A stretch of DNA of 64,000 nucleotides from Alphaproteobacteria bacterium (GCA_028690155.1 JAQVBU010000001.1:186001-250000), one strand, 5' to 3'. Counted from the first letter of the stretch, positions 51,074 through 60,969 are shown. The notes: generated by a model not told the origin, from the letters alone. Program-made: numbers and translations.

Positions 51074-51442
51074 AAAGAACGTTTCATTCAAGCGGTAAAG
51101 GGTTTCTCTCTGTCTCTTATAGACCGGGCGTTCCCTAAAAAACAACGGCAAGCCCCCTTGATTGTAAGAACCGAATCTTATGGTTGGTCCGAACGCTTTC
51201 GGCTTTTAGTCGCTTTCCGGACGAGGAGGCCTCGCAACTTTTGATGGTTGGGGGTGAGAAAGAGCCTTTTTACGGAAAAGAAGGCTAATCCACGGGGAAA
51301 TAAGAAGAAAGATGATACCTTAAGATGGAGGGTAAGCGATTTGGGCCGACAATAAGAAAAGGTATTTTTCGAGGGGGAACCCCTTTTTTATTAGCCCGTC
51401 AGAACGATATAGGATATTTTGAGACCGTAAGGATTGTGGGCT
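51074..51442. other. Intergenic region between tsaD and clpA
   Basis: This divergent region is about 370 bases and probably carries promoters for both genes. A short aggggg/cccctttttt hairpin at about 51370-51390 could be a weak terminator or attenuator before clpA. No clpS reading frame, which usually precedes clpA, was found here. Confidence 0.4.
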
Positions 51443-53749
51443 ATGTTGTCACAAAATCTTGAAAAAACCATCCGCCGTGCCTTAACGATCGCCAGTCAGC
51501 GCCGCCACGAATATGCGACGCTTGAACATCTGCTTCTCTCTTTGGCTGAGGATCCGGACGCTCTTTCCGTTTTGTGTGCCTGTGAAGTGGATTTGGAGCT
51601 TTTACGCGCGGATCTCCTCAATCATATTGAAACAGAGTTTCCGGAGATGGGTTTGGATACGGGCGTTTCCGATGCCAAGCCTACGGAGGGTTTCCAACGG
51701 GTCATTCAACGGGCCATCATCCATGTGCAGTCGGCAGGCTGTGAGGATGTGACGGGCGCGAACGTTCTTGTGTCCCTGTTTTCCGAGAGGGAAAGTTATG
51801 CCGTCTATTTTCTTCAAGGACAGAATATGTCCCGCTTCGATGCCGTCAACTATCTCTCCCACGGAATTGCCAAAGCGGACGATCTTGCGGAGGCCGAAAG
51901 CGAGGAAAGCGCTGCAGCAGACGGCGGCGGGGCCAAGCCGGGCGCGCTTCAACGCTATTGCGTCAACCTGAACGCCAAGGCGCAGGAAGGCGGCATCGAT
52001 CCCCTGATCGGTCGCGGCGAAGAGATTGACCGGACCATCCAAATTCTTTGTCGCCGCCAAAAAAACAACCCCCTTTATGTCGGCGATCCCGGCGTCGGTA
52101 AAACCGCGCTGGCCGAAGGCTTGGCTCGGCGCATCGTGTTGGGTGAGGTGCCGGATGTTTTAAAAGAGGCTACGGTTTTTGCCCTCGACATGGGGCTGCT
52201 TGTGGCCGGAACGCGCTATCGCGGCGACTTTGAGAGCCGGGTCAAAGGCGTTTTGAAAGAGATGAAGGCCGTGACGGGCGCGATCCTTTTTATTGATGAG
52301 ATTCATACGATAATAGGCGCCGGGGCGACGTCGTCGGGGACGTTGGACGCCTCGAACCTTCTCAAACCGGCCTTGGCGTCGGGGGCGTTGCGATGCCTTG
52401 GTTCGACGACCTATAAGGAATTCCGGAACGTTTTCGAAAAGGATCACGCCTTGGCACGGCGGTTCCAAAAGGTGGATGTTCGCGAGCCTTCCGTCGAAGA
52501 CGCGGTCAAAATCCTTATGGGCCTGAAGCCGGTTTATGAAGCGCATCATAACGTGCGATTCACGGACGAAGCGGTGCGCGCGGCGGTCGATCTTTCGGCG
52601 CGCTATATTCACGATCGCAAGCTTCCCGACAAGGCGATTGACGTGATGGACGAAGCGGGCGCGTCGCAGATGCTTCTGCCCGAAGACAAACGCCGCGAGG
52701 TTCTGGGCGTCGACACGATCGAGGCGATCGTGGCCACCATGGCGCGCGTTCCGCCGAAGACCGTGGGCGCGGACGATCGGGCGACGCTTCGAACGCTCGA
52801 ACGAGACCTGAAAACGCTTGTATTCGGGCAGGATCCCGCCATCGAGGCTTTGGTTTCGGCGATCAAGCTGGCGCGCGCGGGGCTGCGCGAACCGGAGAAG
52901 CCAATCGGCAGCTATCTGTTTTCGGGCCCCACGGGCGTGGGCAAGACCGAGGTGGCGCGGCAGTTGGCGGCAAGCTTGGGCGTGCCGATGTCGCGTTTCG
53001 ACATGTCCGAATATATGGAAAAACACAGCCTGTCCCGTCTGATCGGCGCGCCGCCGGGCTATGTCGGATTCGAGCAGGGCGGCCTTTTGACCGATGCCGT
53101 CGATCAGCAGCCCCACTGCGTGCTGTTGCTGGACGAAATCGAAAAAGCGCATCCCGATCTTTTCAGCCTTTTGCTTCAGGTCATGGATCATGGCTTTTTG
53201 ACCGACCATAACGGCAAGAGGGTCTCTTTCCGTAACGCCATCCTTATCATGACGACCAACGCGGGCGCGGCCGAGATGGCGAGGCCGCCTATGGGCTTTT
53301 TGCGCGACGGTCGTGAAGGCGAAGATAACGCCGCGATTGACAAACTGTTTTCGCCGGAGTTCCGCAATCGGCTTGATGCGGCCATCGGCTTTGCGCCGCT
53401 TTCGCGCGCGACGGTCGAGCGTGTGGTTGAAAAATTCGTTCTTCAACTCGAGGGGCAGCTTAGCGAGCGCGGCGTCACGCTCAGCCTGACGCCCGCGGCG
53501 CGCGCGTGGCTCGGAACAAAAGGCTATGATCCCCTCTATGGAGCAAGACCTCTTGCTCGGGTCATTCAGGAACATGTGAAAAAACCGCTGGCCGACGAGC
53601 TTCTGTTCGGCCGCCTGCAAAAAGGTGGCGCCGTGACGGTCGCTTTGCGCGGGGACGGCCAAGGCCTGATGTTCGACATTATGGGCGAGGGCGAGGCCAT
53701 TACGCCTGTCGTCCCTTCGAAAAAAACAGAAGAGATTATTTCACGCTGA
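51443..53749 (+). CDS. clpA: ATP-dependent Clp protease ATP-binding subunit ClpA
   Basis: This 768-residue AAA+ unfoldase has an N-terminal Clp-N domain ([21 protein letters not shown]). The first AAA module has [13 protein letters not shown] and [14 protein letters not shown]; the second has [13 protein letters not shown] and [15 protein letters not shown]. The C-terminal small domain ends [15 protein letters not shown]. It feeds substrates to ClpP. The ATG at 51443 has AGGA upstream. ClpS is not adjacent. Confidence 0.96.
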   Translation: MLSQNLEKTIRRALTIASQRRHEYATLEHLLLSLAEDPDALSVLCACEVDLELLRADLLNHIETEFPEMGLDTGVSDAKPTEGFQRVIQRAIIHVQSAGCEDVTGANVLVSLFSERESYAVYFLQGQNMSRFDAVNYLSHGIAKADDLAEAESEESAAADGGGAKPGALQRYCVNLNAKAQEGGIDPLIGRGEEIDRTIQILCRRQKNNPLYVGDPGVGKTALAEGLARRIVLGEVPDVLKEATVFALDMGLLVAGTRYRGDFESRVKGVLKEMKAVTGAILFIDEIHTIIGAGATSSGTLDASNLLKPALASGALRCLGSTTYKEFRNVFEKDHALARRFQKVDVREPSVEDAVKILMGLKPVYEAHHNVRFTDEAVRAAVDLSARYIHDRKLPDKAIDVMDEAGASQMLLPEDKRREVLGVDTIEAIVATMARVPPKTVGADDRATLRTLERDLKTLVFGQDPAIEALVSAIKLARAGLREPEKPIGSYLFSGPTGVGKTEVARQLAASLGVPMSRFDMSEYMEKHSLSRLIGAPPGYVGFEQGGLLTDAVDQQPHCVLLLDEIEKAHPDLFSLLLQVMDHGFLTDHNGKRVSFRNAILIMTTNAGAAEMARPPMGFLRDGREGEDNAAIDKLFSPEFRNRLDAAIGFAPLSRATVERVVEKFVLQLEGQLSERGVTLSLTPAARAWLGTKGYDPLYGARPLARVIQEHVKKPLADELLFGRLQKGGAVTVALRGDGQGLMFDIMGEGEAITPVVPSKKTEEIISR

Positions 53750-53750
53750 T

Positions 53751-55097
53751 TCAGGCGGCGCTTAAAATTTGGGCAAGAAGGGCAAGAGCTTTTCCTTTCG
53801 GGTCATACCAGAAATCAGCATGGCCGCTATCGCCTACGTTCCGTATCTCGGCTTTCGGATTAAGTTCTTTCAACCGCATCACATGCCCCAACGAATAATC
53901 CCAATTGCTTGTGATGATGGTCATGGGCGGAAACGCTGTGAAGTCCTGATGAAGAAGGGAGAAAGAACGGATGGGTTGGGTTTCGTTGACGAAGGGCTGG
54001 AAAAACAACCAATCGATAAAGGACTTATTGACGATGGGGTCTTTGGGGTTCCCTTCGATGGCGTCGCCGACATCCAGGGCCGGAAAGGGAAGCAACAGCT
54101 TTGTGGGGGTGGGGATGTTTTTTGTCAGCACGTTTTTTGTTACATGCAGCGCGAGATAACCTCCAGAGCTGTAGCCGCCTAACGCGATGTTGCTCGTGTC
54201 GATGTTCAGGCCTAAAGCGCGACCGTCCCCGACAAGCTTTTCATAGGCTTTTGTCGTTGCGTTTATTTGTGTGGACAGGCTTGCTTCGGGAGAAAGCGGA
54301 TATTTAAAAGCCGCAATGGGCCGCCCCGACAGGGCGCATAGTTTTTTGCAGATCACACCGAAAATGGCCGCGTTCATGCCGACAAAACTGGCGGGCAAAT
54401 AGATATAGATGGGTTGAGGCGCCTGTGTTTCAAAATTCGGTTTATAGAGATAAAGGTCCAAAGACGGGACAAAATCAGGGATATGTTGCGTTGAAACCCG
54501 CTCTTCTTGAGGGCACGGCAGCAAGCCCGCGCCTTCGTCTATCTTTCCTTTAGCCCCGTCGGCAAGAAAGGATCGGTACCGCTCCACCGTATATTGGGGC
54601 GTTAACGTTCTTAACGCCGATGTCCGGAGAAAACGCGCGAGATTCCGTATGCCGTCAGCGTCGTTTACAAATCGAGTATAGGGAAAAGAAGAATCGGGCT
54701 CTTCAAAAACGGCTCTAAGCGCGGCTTCGGTTTGACGCCGTTTTGCAATAACGTGATCGGTCGCGTCGACCCAAACGAACGTTGCCGCTGGAAAGGCCTT
54801 GAGAAAGATCTGTCTGTCGCTGTCTTTGGGGAGGGTCTGAGCGAAGACGACGTTTTCTTCCGAGGCGAGAAGCTTTTTTGTTTTCTCGACAAAATGGCTG
54901 TAAAGCCGCACGCGCATTTCCGTTGTGACCGGTTGGCCTGCTACGAGGGCATCTTTCACGTCTTGTGTGAGGTCTGAATCGCCATCGTAAAAATGAAACC
55001 CCATGCTTTTGCCGATCTGCTGTCCGACAAAGGTTTTCCCAGACCCGCTTGGGCCGAAAACGATAATGATTTGCGGGGTGGGGACAGGTGCGCTCAT
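53751..55097 (-). CDS. Fusion of a gluconate-kinase-like P-loop domain and an alpha/beta hydrolase
   Basis: This 448-residue protein joins two unrelated enzymes. Residues 8-165 form a small P-loop kinase like gluconokinase/shikimate kinase (GPSGSGKT at 15-22, YDGDSDL, and a KRRQTE lid). Residues 220-448 form an esterase/HSL-like alpha/beta hydrolase with the GYSSGG nucleophile elbow (Ser310), Asp400 in SNWD and His426 in GHADF. The HGGG oxyanion motif is replaced by YLPASF. The frame is continuous. It converges on clpA with one base between them. No reaction is claimed. Confidence 0.75.
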   Translation of the reverse strand: MSAPVPTPQIIIVFGPSGSGKTFVGQQIGKSMGFHFYDGDSDLTQDVKDALVAGQPVTTEMRVRLYSHFVEKTKKLLASEENVVFAQTLPKDSDRQIFLKAFPAATFVWVDATDHVIAKRRQTEAALRAVFEEPDSSFPYTRFVNDADGIRNLARFLRTSALRTLTPQYTVERYRSFLADGAKGKIDEGAGLLPCPQEERVSTQHIPDFVPSLDLYLYKPNFETQAPQPIYIYLPASFVGMNAAIFGVICKKLCALSGRPIAAFKYPLSPEASLSTQINATTKAYEKLVGDGRALGLNIDTSNIALGGYSSGGYLALHVTKNVLTKNIPTPTKLLLPFPALDVGDAIEGNPKDPIVNKSFIDWLFFQPFVNETQPIRSFSLLHQDFTAFPPMTIITSNWDYSLGHVMRLKELNPKAEIRNVGDSGHADFWYDPKGKALALLAQILSAA

Positions 55098-55311
55098 TAA
55101 AAAATCCTAAGCTTGCACGAAAAGGGCCCTGCTTTGCAGGACATTCCGCACTTTTTTGTTTGACTGGACCAAGTCCATCGCAAGTTTAGCTCAAGAGAAG
55201 GCCCGATCCAAGGGGAACGAGCCCTGCTTTGCCATGCCCCTTTGCCATTCTGTGACTTCGGCCTTGTTTCGCGGTCAATCAGAAGGCCCCTAGCAAATGA
55301 TCTTGCGTGCA

Positions 55312-55329
55312 TATGCTTGTTCATGCATA
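55312..55329. promoter_or_regulatory. Candidate ArsR-type operator
   Basis: The inverted repeat tatgc(8 bases)gcata lies 9 bases upstream of the arsR ATG. ArsR/SmtB repressors often bind imperfect palindromes of this type overlapping their own promoter. Autoregulation of the metal operon is likely but inferred from symmetry and position. Confidence 0.45.
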
Positions 55330-55337
55330 ATCGATCC

Positions 55338-55634
55338 ATGAATCAGACAATCAAAGTCCTCTCCGCTCTTGCCGAACCGACACGCTTTGACGCTTTGCGT
55401 CTTATGTGGGACGGGCGGGAGCATTGCGTGTGCGAACTCATGGACGTTCTGGACAAGGGCCAGTCCACCATGTCGCGTCATATGACCGCTCTGAAGAAAG
55501 TCGGCCTTGTTGTGGATCGGCGCGATGCCCAATGGGTGCGCTATCGCCGCAATCCGGATCTGTCCAAAAAGCTTATTGCGCTTGTTGACGCGGCCCTTAG
55601 CCTTGAAAAACCCTCCAAAAGGAAATGTCCATGA
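55338..55634 (+). CDS. ArsR-family metalloregulator
   Basis: This 98-residue winged-helix repressor has LSALAEPTRFDALRLM at the start, the metal-site helix with HCVCELMDVL (the CxC-type As(III)/metal motif on helix 3) and the recognition segment QSTMSRHMTALKKVGLV. It probably represses the permease/CDF/thioredoxin operon until a metal or metalloid binds. The stop overlaps the permease start as ATGA. The ATG at 55338 matches the family. Confidence 0.92.
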   Translation: MNQTIKVLSALAEPTRFDALRLMWDGREHCVCELMDVLDKGQSTMSRHMTALKKVGLVVDRRDAQWVRYRRNPDLSKKLIALVDAALSLEKPSKRKCP

Positions 55635-56704
55635 AGTGCCGATGCCAGTCCGAACCGACTATTATAAAAGAATCCACCGACAAAAACGCTTCGCCGCGTT
55701 GGATCGCGGCAACGCTTTTGGGGGTTGCGCTTTGGGTCGTTCTTTATGCGCAGCTCGCCCCTTTTTCGGAATGGATTGTTTCGTTGTTTCCTTTAGAAAA
55801 GGGAACGCGTCTGAGCGAGGCGCTGACCTTCTTCTTTTACGATACGCCGAAGGTTTTAATGCTGCTGGCGCTCATCGTTTTTGCGATGGGCATTATCCGC
55901 AGCTTTTTCTCGCCGGAACGCACACGTGCTTTGCTGGCGGGCAAGAATGAAGGCCTTGGCAATATTGCCGCCGCCTGTCTTGGGATCGTGACGCCGTTCT
56001 GTTCATGCTCGGCCGTTCCCTTGTTTATCGGTTTCGTATCGGCAGGCGTTCCGTTAGGCGTGACGTTTTCCTTTCTGATTTCCGCGCCGATGGTGAATGA
56101 AGTTGCGCTTGGTTTGCTTTTCGGGCTTGTCGGCTGGAAGATTGCGATGGCTTATCTGGGCTTGGGCCTCGGCGTGGCTATTGCGGCGGGATGGGTTATT
56201 GGCCGTTTTCATCTCGAAGATTGGCTTGAAGATTGGGTGAAGAACGCCCGCGCCGGAGCCGTCAATCCGTCCTCCGAAAAACTGACGGCGGTTGACCGCA
56301 TCAAGGAAGGGCTCGCGGCGGTACGCGAGATCGTCGGCAAAGTCTGGCCGTGGATGATTGCGGGCATTGCCGCCGGAGCCTTCATCCATGGTTATGCCCC
56401 GGCCGAGCTGTTGGCCTCCATTATGGGCAAGGGTGCGTGGTGGACGGTTCCTTCCGCCGTTCTGATCGGCGTTCCTATGTACTCGAACGCGGCAGGGATT
56501 ATTCCGGTCGTTGAGGCCTTGCTTGGCAAAGGCGCGGCGTTGGGGACGGTGCTGGCTTTCATGATGTCGGTGATAGCGCTGTCTCTTCCTGAATTCATTA
56601 TTCTGCGCAAGGTTCTGTCGTTGCGCCTTTTGGTCGTTTATTTCAGCGTTGTCGCCTGCGGCATTTTAACTGTTGGCTATCTTTTCAACGCCGTGTTCGG
56701 GTGA
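55631..56704 (+). CDS. ArsP/YraQ-type (DUF318) permease
   Basis: This 357-residue membrane protein has about eight transmembrane segments and the hallmark motif TPFCSCSAVPLFIGFVSAGVP, then APMVNEVALG, typical of DUF318/ArsP permeases. ArsP exports trivalent organoarsenicals; others act on unknown substrates. The ATG at 55631 is chosen over 55625 since AAAAGGA lies 7 bases upstream. The N-terminus carries an extra CRC motif. It is translationally coupled to the ArsR gene. Confidence 0.88.
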   Translation: MKCRCQSEPTIIKESTDKNASPRWIAATLLGVALWVVLYAQLAPFSEWIVSLFPLEKGTRLSEALTFFFYDTPKVLMLLALIVFAMGIIRSFFSPERTRALLAGKNEGLGNIAAACLGIVTPFCSCSAVPLFIGFVSAGVPLGVTFSFLISAPMVNEVALGLLFGLVGWKIAMAYLGLGLGVAIAAGWVIGRFHLEDWLEDWVKNARAGAVNPSSEKLTAVDRIKEGLAAVREIVGKVWPWMIAGIAAGAFIHGYAPAELLASIMGKGAWWTVPSAVLIGVPMYSNAAGIIPVVEALLGKGAALGTVLAFMMSVIALSLPEFIILRKVLSLRLLVVYFSVVACGILTVGYLFNAVFG

Positions 56705-56710
56705 TCTGTT

Positions 56711-57634
56711 ATGCACACACAGCCCCATACGCATCGGCCGCAAAAGGATTTGAACGCCGCCTTCAAATGGGCTGTAGCGCTGAATATGGGCTATGTGTTG
56801 GTTGAGGCGGGATCGGGCCTTGCGTCGGACTCTCTCGCCTTGTTGGCCGATGCTGCACATAATTTGACGGATGTGGCCGGGCTCTTGATGGCTTGGGGCG
56901 CCGTCGTAGCGGCCAGACGTCCGGCTCATGGCCGCTTCACCTATGGCTATGGCCGCGCCACCATCCTTGCGGCCTTGGCCAATGCCATCGTGATCATGCT
57001 GGGCGTTGGGGCCGTGGTTTGGGAAGCTGTCCATCGCTTTTCACAACCCGTGGATGTCTCGGCGGGATTCGTCATGAGTATCGCTGCGCTGGGCATTGTT
57101 ATCAATGCGGGAACGGCGCTTTCGTTTCGTAACGATCGCCACGACGATCTGAATGCCGAAGGCGCGTTCCTGCATATGATGACCGATGCCGCTGTGTCGC
57201 TTGGCGTCGTTCTGGGCGGTGTCGTCGTCTTCTTCACAGGCTGGGCATGGGTTGATCCCGTCATGGCCATCGGGGTCAGCTTGATGGTCGCGGTGTCTGC
57301 TTATGGCCTTTTGAAATCCTCTCTTTGCCTGACGTTGGATGGCGTTCCCTCTTCGGTGGATCGTGAGGCGGTTAACGCGTGGCTGGAAAAGCAAACGGGC
57401 GTTGAGGCCGTTCACGACCTTCATATTTGGGCCCTCAGCACAACCAAAAACGCATTGACCGCACATCTTATCATGCCGCAAGGCCAGCTGAACGACGGGT
57501 TTCTGGGATCGATCACCGAACAGTTGGAAGAGCATTTCAACATCCACCATGCGACGTTTCAGATTGAACCGTCGCTTTCGAGGTGCTGCCTATGCAGCCC
57601 CCATGACCAGCAGAACAGAAAGGAACATTCATGA
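56711..57634 (+). CDS. Cation diffusion facilitator (CDF) metal exporter
   Basis: This 307-residue transporter has six transmembrane segments, the metal site residues in ADAAHNLTDVAGLLM and HMMTDAAVSLGVVLG, and a cytosolic C-terminal domain with VHDLHIWALSTTKNALTAH. It resembles CzcD/ZitB-type proton antiporters for zinc, cobalt or cadmium. The His-rich start (HTQPHTHRPQKD) and the Cys pair in RCCLCSPHD could bind metal. It follows the permease by 6 bases. Confidence 0.92.
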   Translation: MHTQPHTHRPQKDLNAAFKWAVALNMGYVLVEAGSGLASDSLALLADAAHNLTDVAGLLMAWGAVVAARRPAHGRFTYGYGRATILAALANAIVIMLGVGAVVWEAVHRFSQPVDVSAGFVMSIAALGIVINAGTALSFRNDRHDDLNAEGAFLHMMTDAAVSLGVVLGGVVVFFTGWAWVDPVMAIGVSLMVAVSAYGLLKSSLCLTLDGVPSSVDREAVNAWLEKQTGVEAVHDLHIWALSTTKNALTAHLIMPQGQLNDGFLGSITEQLEEHFNIHHATFQIEPSLSRCCLCSPHDQQNRKEHS

Positions 57635-57873
57635 AAATCCAAATCCTCGGCACCGGATGCTCGAAATGCAAAGCGCTGACCGAAGCCGCCGAACGCGCCG
57701 CCAAAGACCTTGGTTTTCCCTTCGAGATTGAAAAGGTCACAGACATCGAGGAAATCATGGCGTTCGGCGTGATGATGACCCCCGCATTGGTCGTCGATGG
57801 CGAGGTTAAGGCCGTCGGCAAAATCCCTGCCGCCGATGATATGAAGAAACTTCTTTCCGATGGGGCCAAATAA
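57631..57873 (+). CDS. Small thioredoxin-like (MTH895/TM0996-type) protein
   Basis: This 80-residue protein has IQILGTGCSKCKALTEAAERA with the active CxxC and TPALVVDGEVKAVGKIP with the cis-Pro, typical of the small redox-active disulfide family. These proteins often accompany ArsR/DUF318 permease genes and may reduce or shuttle the metalloid substrate. Its start overlaps the CDF stop by 4 bases. It is the last gene of the operon. Confidence 0.92.
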   Translation: MKIQILGTGCSKCKALTEAAERAAKDLGFPFEIEKVTDIEEIMAFGVMMTPALVVDGEVKAVGKIPAADDMKKLLSDGAK

Positions 57874-58332
57874 CGGAGCGCCGAAACGACAAAAGGCGTG
57901 TGCATCTGTTCGGCGGCGCCACCCTTGATTTTTTCCTGCTCCGGCGCCGCCGATTTACGGCATTATTGCGATGGGCACGAAGAAGGCCGCCGTCGCCTAC
58001 AACAGCCTTGATTCGCTTTTCTGCGGCATGGGAAGAACTCTAAGCTTTTTCGGTTGGTTGTGTGGCGTTCAGAGCGTTGTCAGAATCCCCGTGTTTTTTG
58101 AGAACGGACGGTCGGGACAATCCGAAAGAAACAACAAAAATCCGCGGGGACGACCCCGCTGATGCGCCCAATTGGAGCTATATCGAACTTTTCAGCGGCA
58201 CACGTCGTGTTAATACGATGGTTGAATGGGGCGCAATTTTGAATAATTTTCAACCCGATCAGCCGACTATAATCGCCCCTGATTCGAGAAACGATCGAGC
58301 TCGGGTTCCAATCAGGATTTGAATTTAACAAT
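57874..58332. other. Intergenic region with inverted repeats
   Basis: A gcgggg(acga)ccccgc hairpin at 58144-58159 and several GC-rich repeats (ggcggcgcc) are visible. The frames open here have no family features or ribosome binding sites. The stretch separates the metal operon from the AT-richer zeta-like gene pair. Confidence 0.4.
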
Positions 58333-58962
58333 TCAAGGCGTGGGATTTTTTGCCCTGTTCTTTTGTAAAACCGCCACGACCCGATCGACTTCTGGATTTG
58401 ACCCCTTAACGTGATGGACGATCTCTTGCCCCGCAAATTTCTCTGCCAATAATATAGGAGGTTTATTAAACGTGCTATTGTCAAAAACCAAGAACATGTC
58501 CGCTTGATCTGCAAACCACTTTAGTTGTTCATGTGATTTATGATAACGTTCGATGACTTTAGAGACATCAACACCATGCCCACCTTTTTTTGCTCTGTCC
58601 TTTACGCGGCGTGCAGACAATTCAGGTGGATAAACGGAAACATAGATGAGGGCGAACTTGTACCCATTCTTTTTTGCCTCGAGAACGTCATCCCTGTATT
58701 TTGAAGAGGATAGAACGGTCTCAACGTAGAACGATTTCCCCGCAACTATGCTATTTTCCACTTCAGAATCTATCTGTTGGACGGCCATAAGATTCAATTC
58801 GGGAAGGGGTTTTTCTGGATATAATGCTCGAAGCTCTATTGTGCGCTCATCGGCATTTAGTTTTGTGAGAGTTTGTCCAAACAGATCTATGACAGAGTTT
58901 GTGATCGATGATTTACCTGCTCCATTGGGACCACCAACGATCAGCATCATCAATTTGGGCAT
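58333..58962 (-). CDS. Zeta-toxin-like P-loop kinase
   Basis: This 209-residue protein has Walker A GPNGAGKSS near the N-terminus, then LNADERTIELRA and SFYVETVLSSSKYRD, a pattern shared with zeta toxins and related UDP-N-acetylglucosamine kinase-like proteins. It also has RVKDRAKKGGHGV with basic ATP-site residues, and FDNS near the end. Zeta toxins phosphorylate UDP-GlcNAc and block wall synthesis; some relatives have other roles. GAGGGAT precedes the start. The 113-residue gene 38 bases upstream may encode its partner. Confidence 0.82.
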   Translation of the reverse strand: MPKLMMLIVGGPNGAGKSSITNSVIDLFGQTLTKLNADERTIELRALYPEKPLPELNLMAVQQIDSEVENSIVAGKSFYVETVLSSSKYRDDVLEAKKNGYKFALIYVSVYPPELSARRVKDRAKKGGHGVDVSKVIERYHKSHEQLKWFADQADMFLVFDNSTFNKPPILLAEKFAGQEIVHHVKGSNPEVDRVVAVLQKNRAKNPTP

Positions 58963-59000
58963 ATGAAATCCCTCGATGAAGTAGTTTCAGAGGTAAAAAC

Positions 59001-59342
59001 TTATAACTCAAACTTTTCAACAAACGTTACTGTTCCGTCCGGGTTTTTTACTGCTAAGCGGCCATTGATCGTTCCGTGCGAATCTAAGCCAAGGCGATCA
59101 TTCTCTTCTACGGCTTTCTGTTGAGCACAAGCTCCAGCCTTCATCCACAGAGACTTCCATGCTTCCGGATTGCTAAACGGATCCAATACAGCATTTCTTT
59201 CTTCTGCTGTCAGTTGTACTTTTTCTGCTTCCGGCATAGCCAAAGCCCCTCCATATACTACGGAAGGCATTATTATACTTTCAAAGGCCCGCGACAAACC
59301 TTTCGTTAAAGCAAAATTAACTATGTTAGGGGCGGCATCCAT
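59001..59342 (-). CDS. Hypothetical protein, possible partner of the zeta-like kinase
   Basis: This 113-residue soluble protein directly precedes the zeta-like gene on the same strand with a 38-base gap. The C-terminal segment (DSHGTINGRLAVKNPDGTVTFVEKF) is beta-rich; the middle contains LTAEERNAVLDPFSNPEAWKSL. Position is right for an antitoxin, but the sequence does not look like the epsilon antitoxin. It is more AT-rich than the adjacent core genes. Confidence 0.5.
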   Translation of the reverse strand: MDAAPNIVNFALTKGLSRAFESIIMPSVVYGGALAMPEAEKVQLTAEERNAVLDPFSNPEAWKSLWMKAGACAQQKAVEENDRLGLDSHGTINGRLAVKNPDGTVTFVEKFEL

Positions 59343-59828
59343 AAAAGATCCATAAATATGATATCGCTCTAGGGCTCAGGATGCCTTGAAACCCTTAAAT
59401 ATTCATTTAATAACCGGAACGTTTTTGCTGGAGGCAATCTATTTTGTTTATTATCAAGGCAAAAGGTTCTTTTAGCTTCTCGCCAGTAAAGCAAAAAGGG
59501 CGGTTTTTTTTCTTTCCTCTAGTCATTTCGGGGGTTCTCGAGGGCTCGTTGGAAAATCGCTCAATGGTTTGTGGCAGTTTGTGGCTCAAGCGTTTGGGCG
59601 CGGGCCGTCTATGCAGCCGTTCGCGCTTCCGGAGGCTTAGAAGAAACCCGAAAAAAGAATAGAAAACGAAAGAGACCCAAGCCGAGTCGAACGAACCTTT
59701 TGCCTCACTCAAGAAAAGACTGATGAAAGGGTGCTGACAGAAAAAAGTCGGCCGTTCTTGAAGAAGAGAACGAATGGCCGCGCCCTCTAAAACAAGAGCG
59801 TCCAAATCCCCCATGTTCTCATGGGTTC
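59343..59828. other. Intergenic region before tRNA-Leu
   Basis: No supported gene is seen. Reverse-strand open frames here run across the tRNA and lack protein-like composition. The sequence has poly-T and poly-A tracts (for example at 59505-59515) that could help terminate transcription of the tRNA. Confidence 0.4.
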
Positions 59829-59915
59829 TGGTGCGGCCGAGAAGAATCGAACTTCCACGAGATTTCTCCCACAGCGACCTCAACGCTGCGCGTCTACCAG
59901 TTCCGCCACGGCCGC
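59829..59915 (-). tRNA. tRNA-Leu (anticodon GAG)
   Basis: On the reverse strand the acceptor gcggccg pairs with cggccgc. The sequence follows the leucine pattern GTGGCGGAACTGGTAGACGC, the anticodon stem cagcg/cgctg flanks the loop ttgaggt with anticodon GAG, a long variable arm (tgggagaaatctcgt) is present, and the T arm contains gttcgattc. Discriminator A and an encoded CCA end at 59829. It is a type II tRNA. Confidence 0.95.
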
Positions 59916-59992
59916 AGCGCAACACAGGCGCAAGCCAATAGCAGAAACATCCCTTCCCTATCAAGGGATTCCTCGCGATTTCCCCAAAAATT

Positions 59993-60736
59993 TTAAGAAG
60001 CCAGCAAGGCCGAGACGTTATCCGAGAAAACAGCCTTTATTCCCTGACCAAGAAGTTCTTTGGCTCTGGACGGGTTGTTGACGGTATGCGCCAGAATCGG
60101 GAACGGCGCGGCGTTGATTCTTTCAAGCCGTTCGGGCGTCAAGACGGTTTCGTTGAAGGATAGGGCGGACGCTTGGGTTAAAATGGCCATGCTTAGCCAG
60201 TTGTCGTCCCATTCGTTAAGAAAAAGGCTGCGCGGCCAATCCGGCCGAAGTTGGGCGGCGATCATAAGGGCATCCATATCGAAGCTTGAGACAAGCGGCG
60301 GCGGGGTTTCTTCCCCCCACGATTTCGACGCCTCGATCAAGGCGACCATGGCCGTCGCGCGGGTTCGGCCCGGGCTTGGGCGAAGCTCTAAGACCAAGCG
60401 CATCGAGGTTTTTGCGCAAAAAGACAGAAGGTCGAACAGGGTAAGCACCCGAACTTTCGAAAAGGTGGGGGAAAACCAAGACCCCGCATCAAGCCGTTGG
60501 ATAATCGACCATGGCGTGTCCGCAACCGTGCCGGAACCGGACGTGGTTCTTTCAAGCGTGTCGTCGTGAAAAACGATCGGTATGCCGTCGGAGGTCAGCT
60601 TGACGTCGGCCTCGACCCATCGGCTTCCGGCCTGGTGGGCAGCGATAAAGGATTCAAGCGAATTTTCAGGCGCACACAAAGGGGCGCCTCGGTGGGCGAT
60701 AACGGGGGGAGTGAAATCAATATGTTGAACGTCCAT
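59993..60736 (-). CDS. Glycerophosphodiester phosphodiesterase
   Basis: This 247-residue GDPD enzyme has VIAHRGAPLCAPENSLESF with the catalytic HRG and Glu/Asn, EADVKLTSDGIPIVFHDDTLERTTSG with the metal and catalytic residues, and a TIM-barrel end. It hydrolyses glycerophosphodiesters to glycerol-3-phosphate and an alcohol. It resembles the cytosolic UgpQ type, without a signal peptide. The ATG at 60736 is chosen; a GTG lies 6 bases upstream. Confidence 0.93.
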   Translation of the reverse strand: MDVQHIDFTPPVIAHRGAPLCAPENSLESFIAAHQAGSRWVEADVKLTSDGIPIVFHDDTLERTTSGSGTVADTPWSIIQRLDAGSWFSPTFSKVRVLTLFDLLSFCAKTSMRLVLELRPSPGRTRATAMVALIEASKSWGEETPPPLVSSFDMDALMIAAQLRPDWPRSLFLNEWDDNWLSMAILTQASALSFNETVLTPERLERINAAPFPILAHTVNNPSRAKELLGQGIKAVFSDNVSALLAS

Positions 60737-60969
60737 TACCACAATCGAAACCGCACACGAAAATCAAAAAAGCTCGCCTCCATACAAACTTTTTTTGTCA
60801 ATGAAAAGCTTGTTCTTTTGCGCGAGCGTTCTTTTGCCGAGGCCAAACGCCCACACGCGTGCAGCTTGGCGTGGACTCGATTGTGACGCAACCCCTTTTC
60901 TTCACTGTAAAAAGACCTCACTTTTCCACCTTTACAGCACGGCGACCTTGACGGTATATTTCCCACGCC

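Noticed and set aside
52160..53662. 500-codon open frame antisense to clpA
   Set aside because: It is the GC-rich complement of a clear ClpA gene, Arg/His-rich and without family features or a ribosome binding site.
59407..59964. 185-codon reverse frame near 59.4-60.0 kb
   Set aside because: It runs through the tRNA-Leu gene and has no protein-like features.
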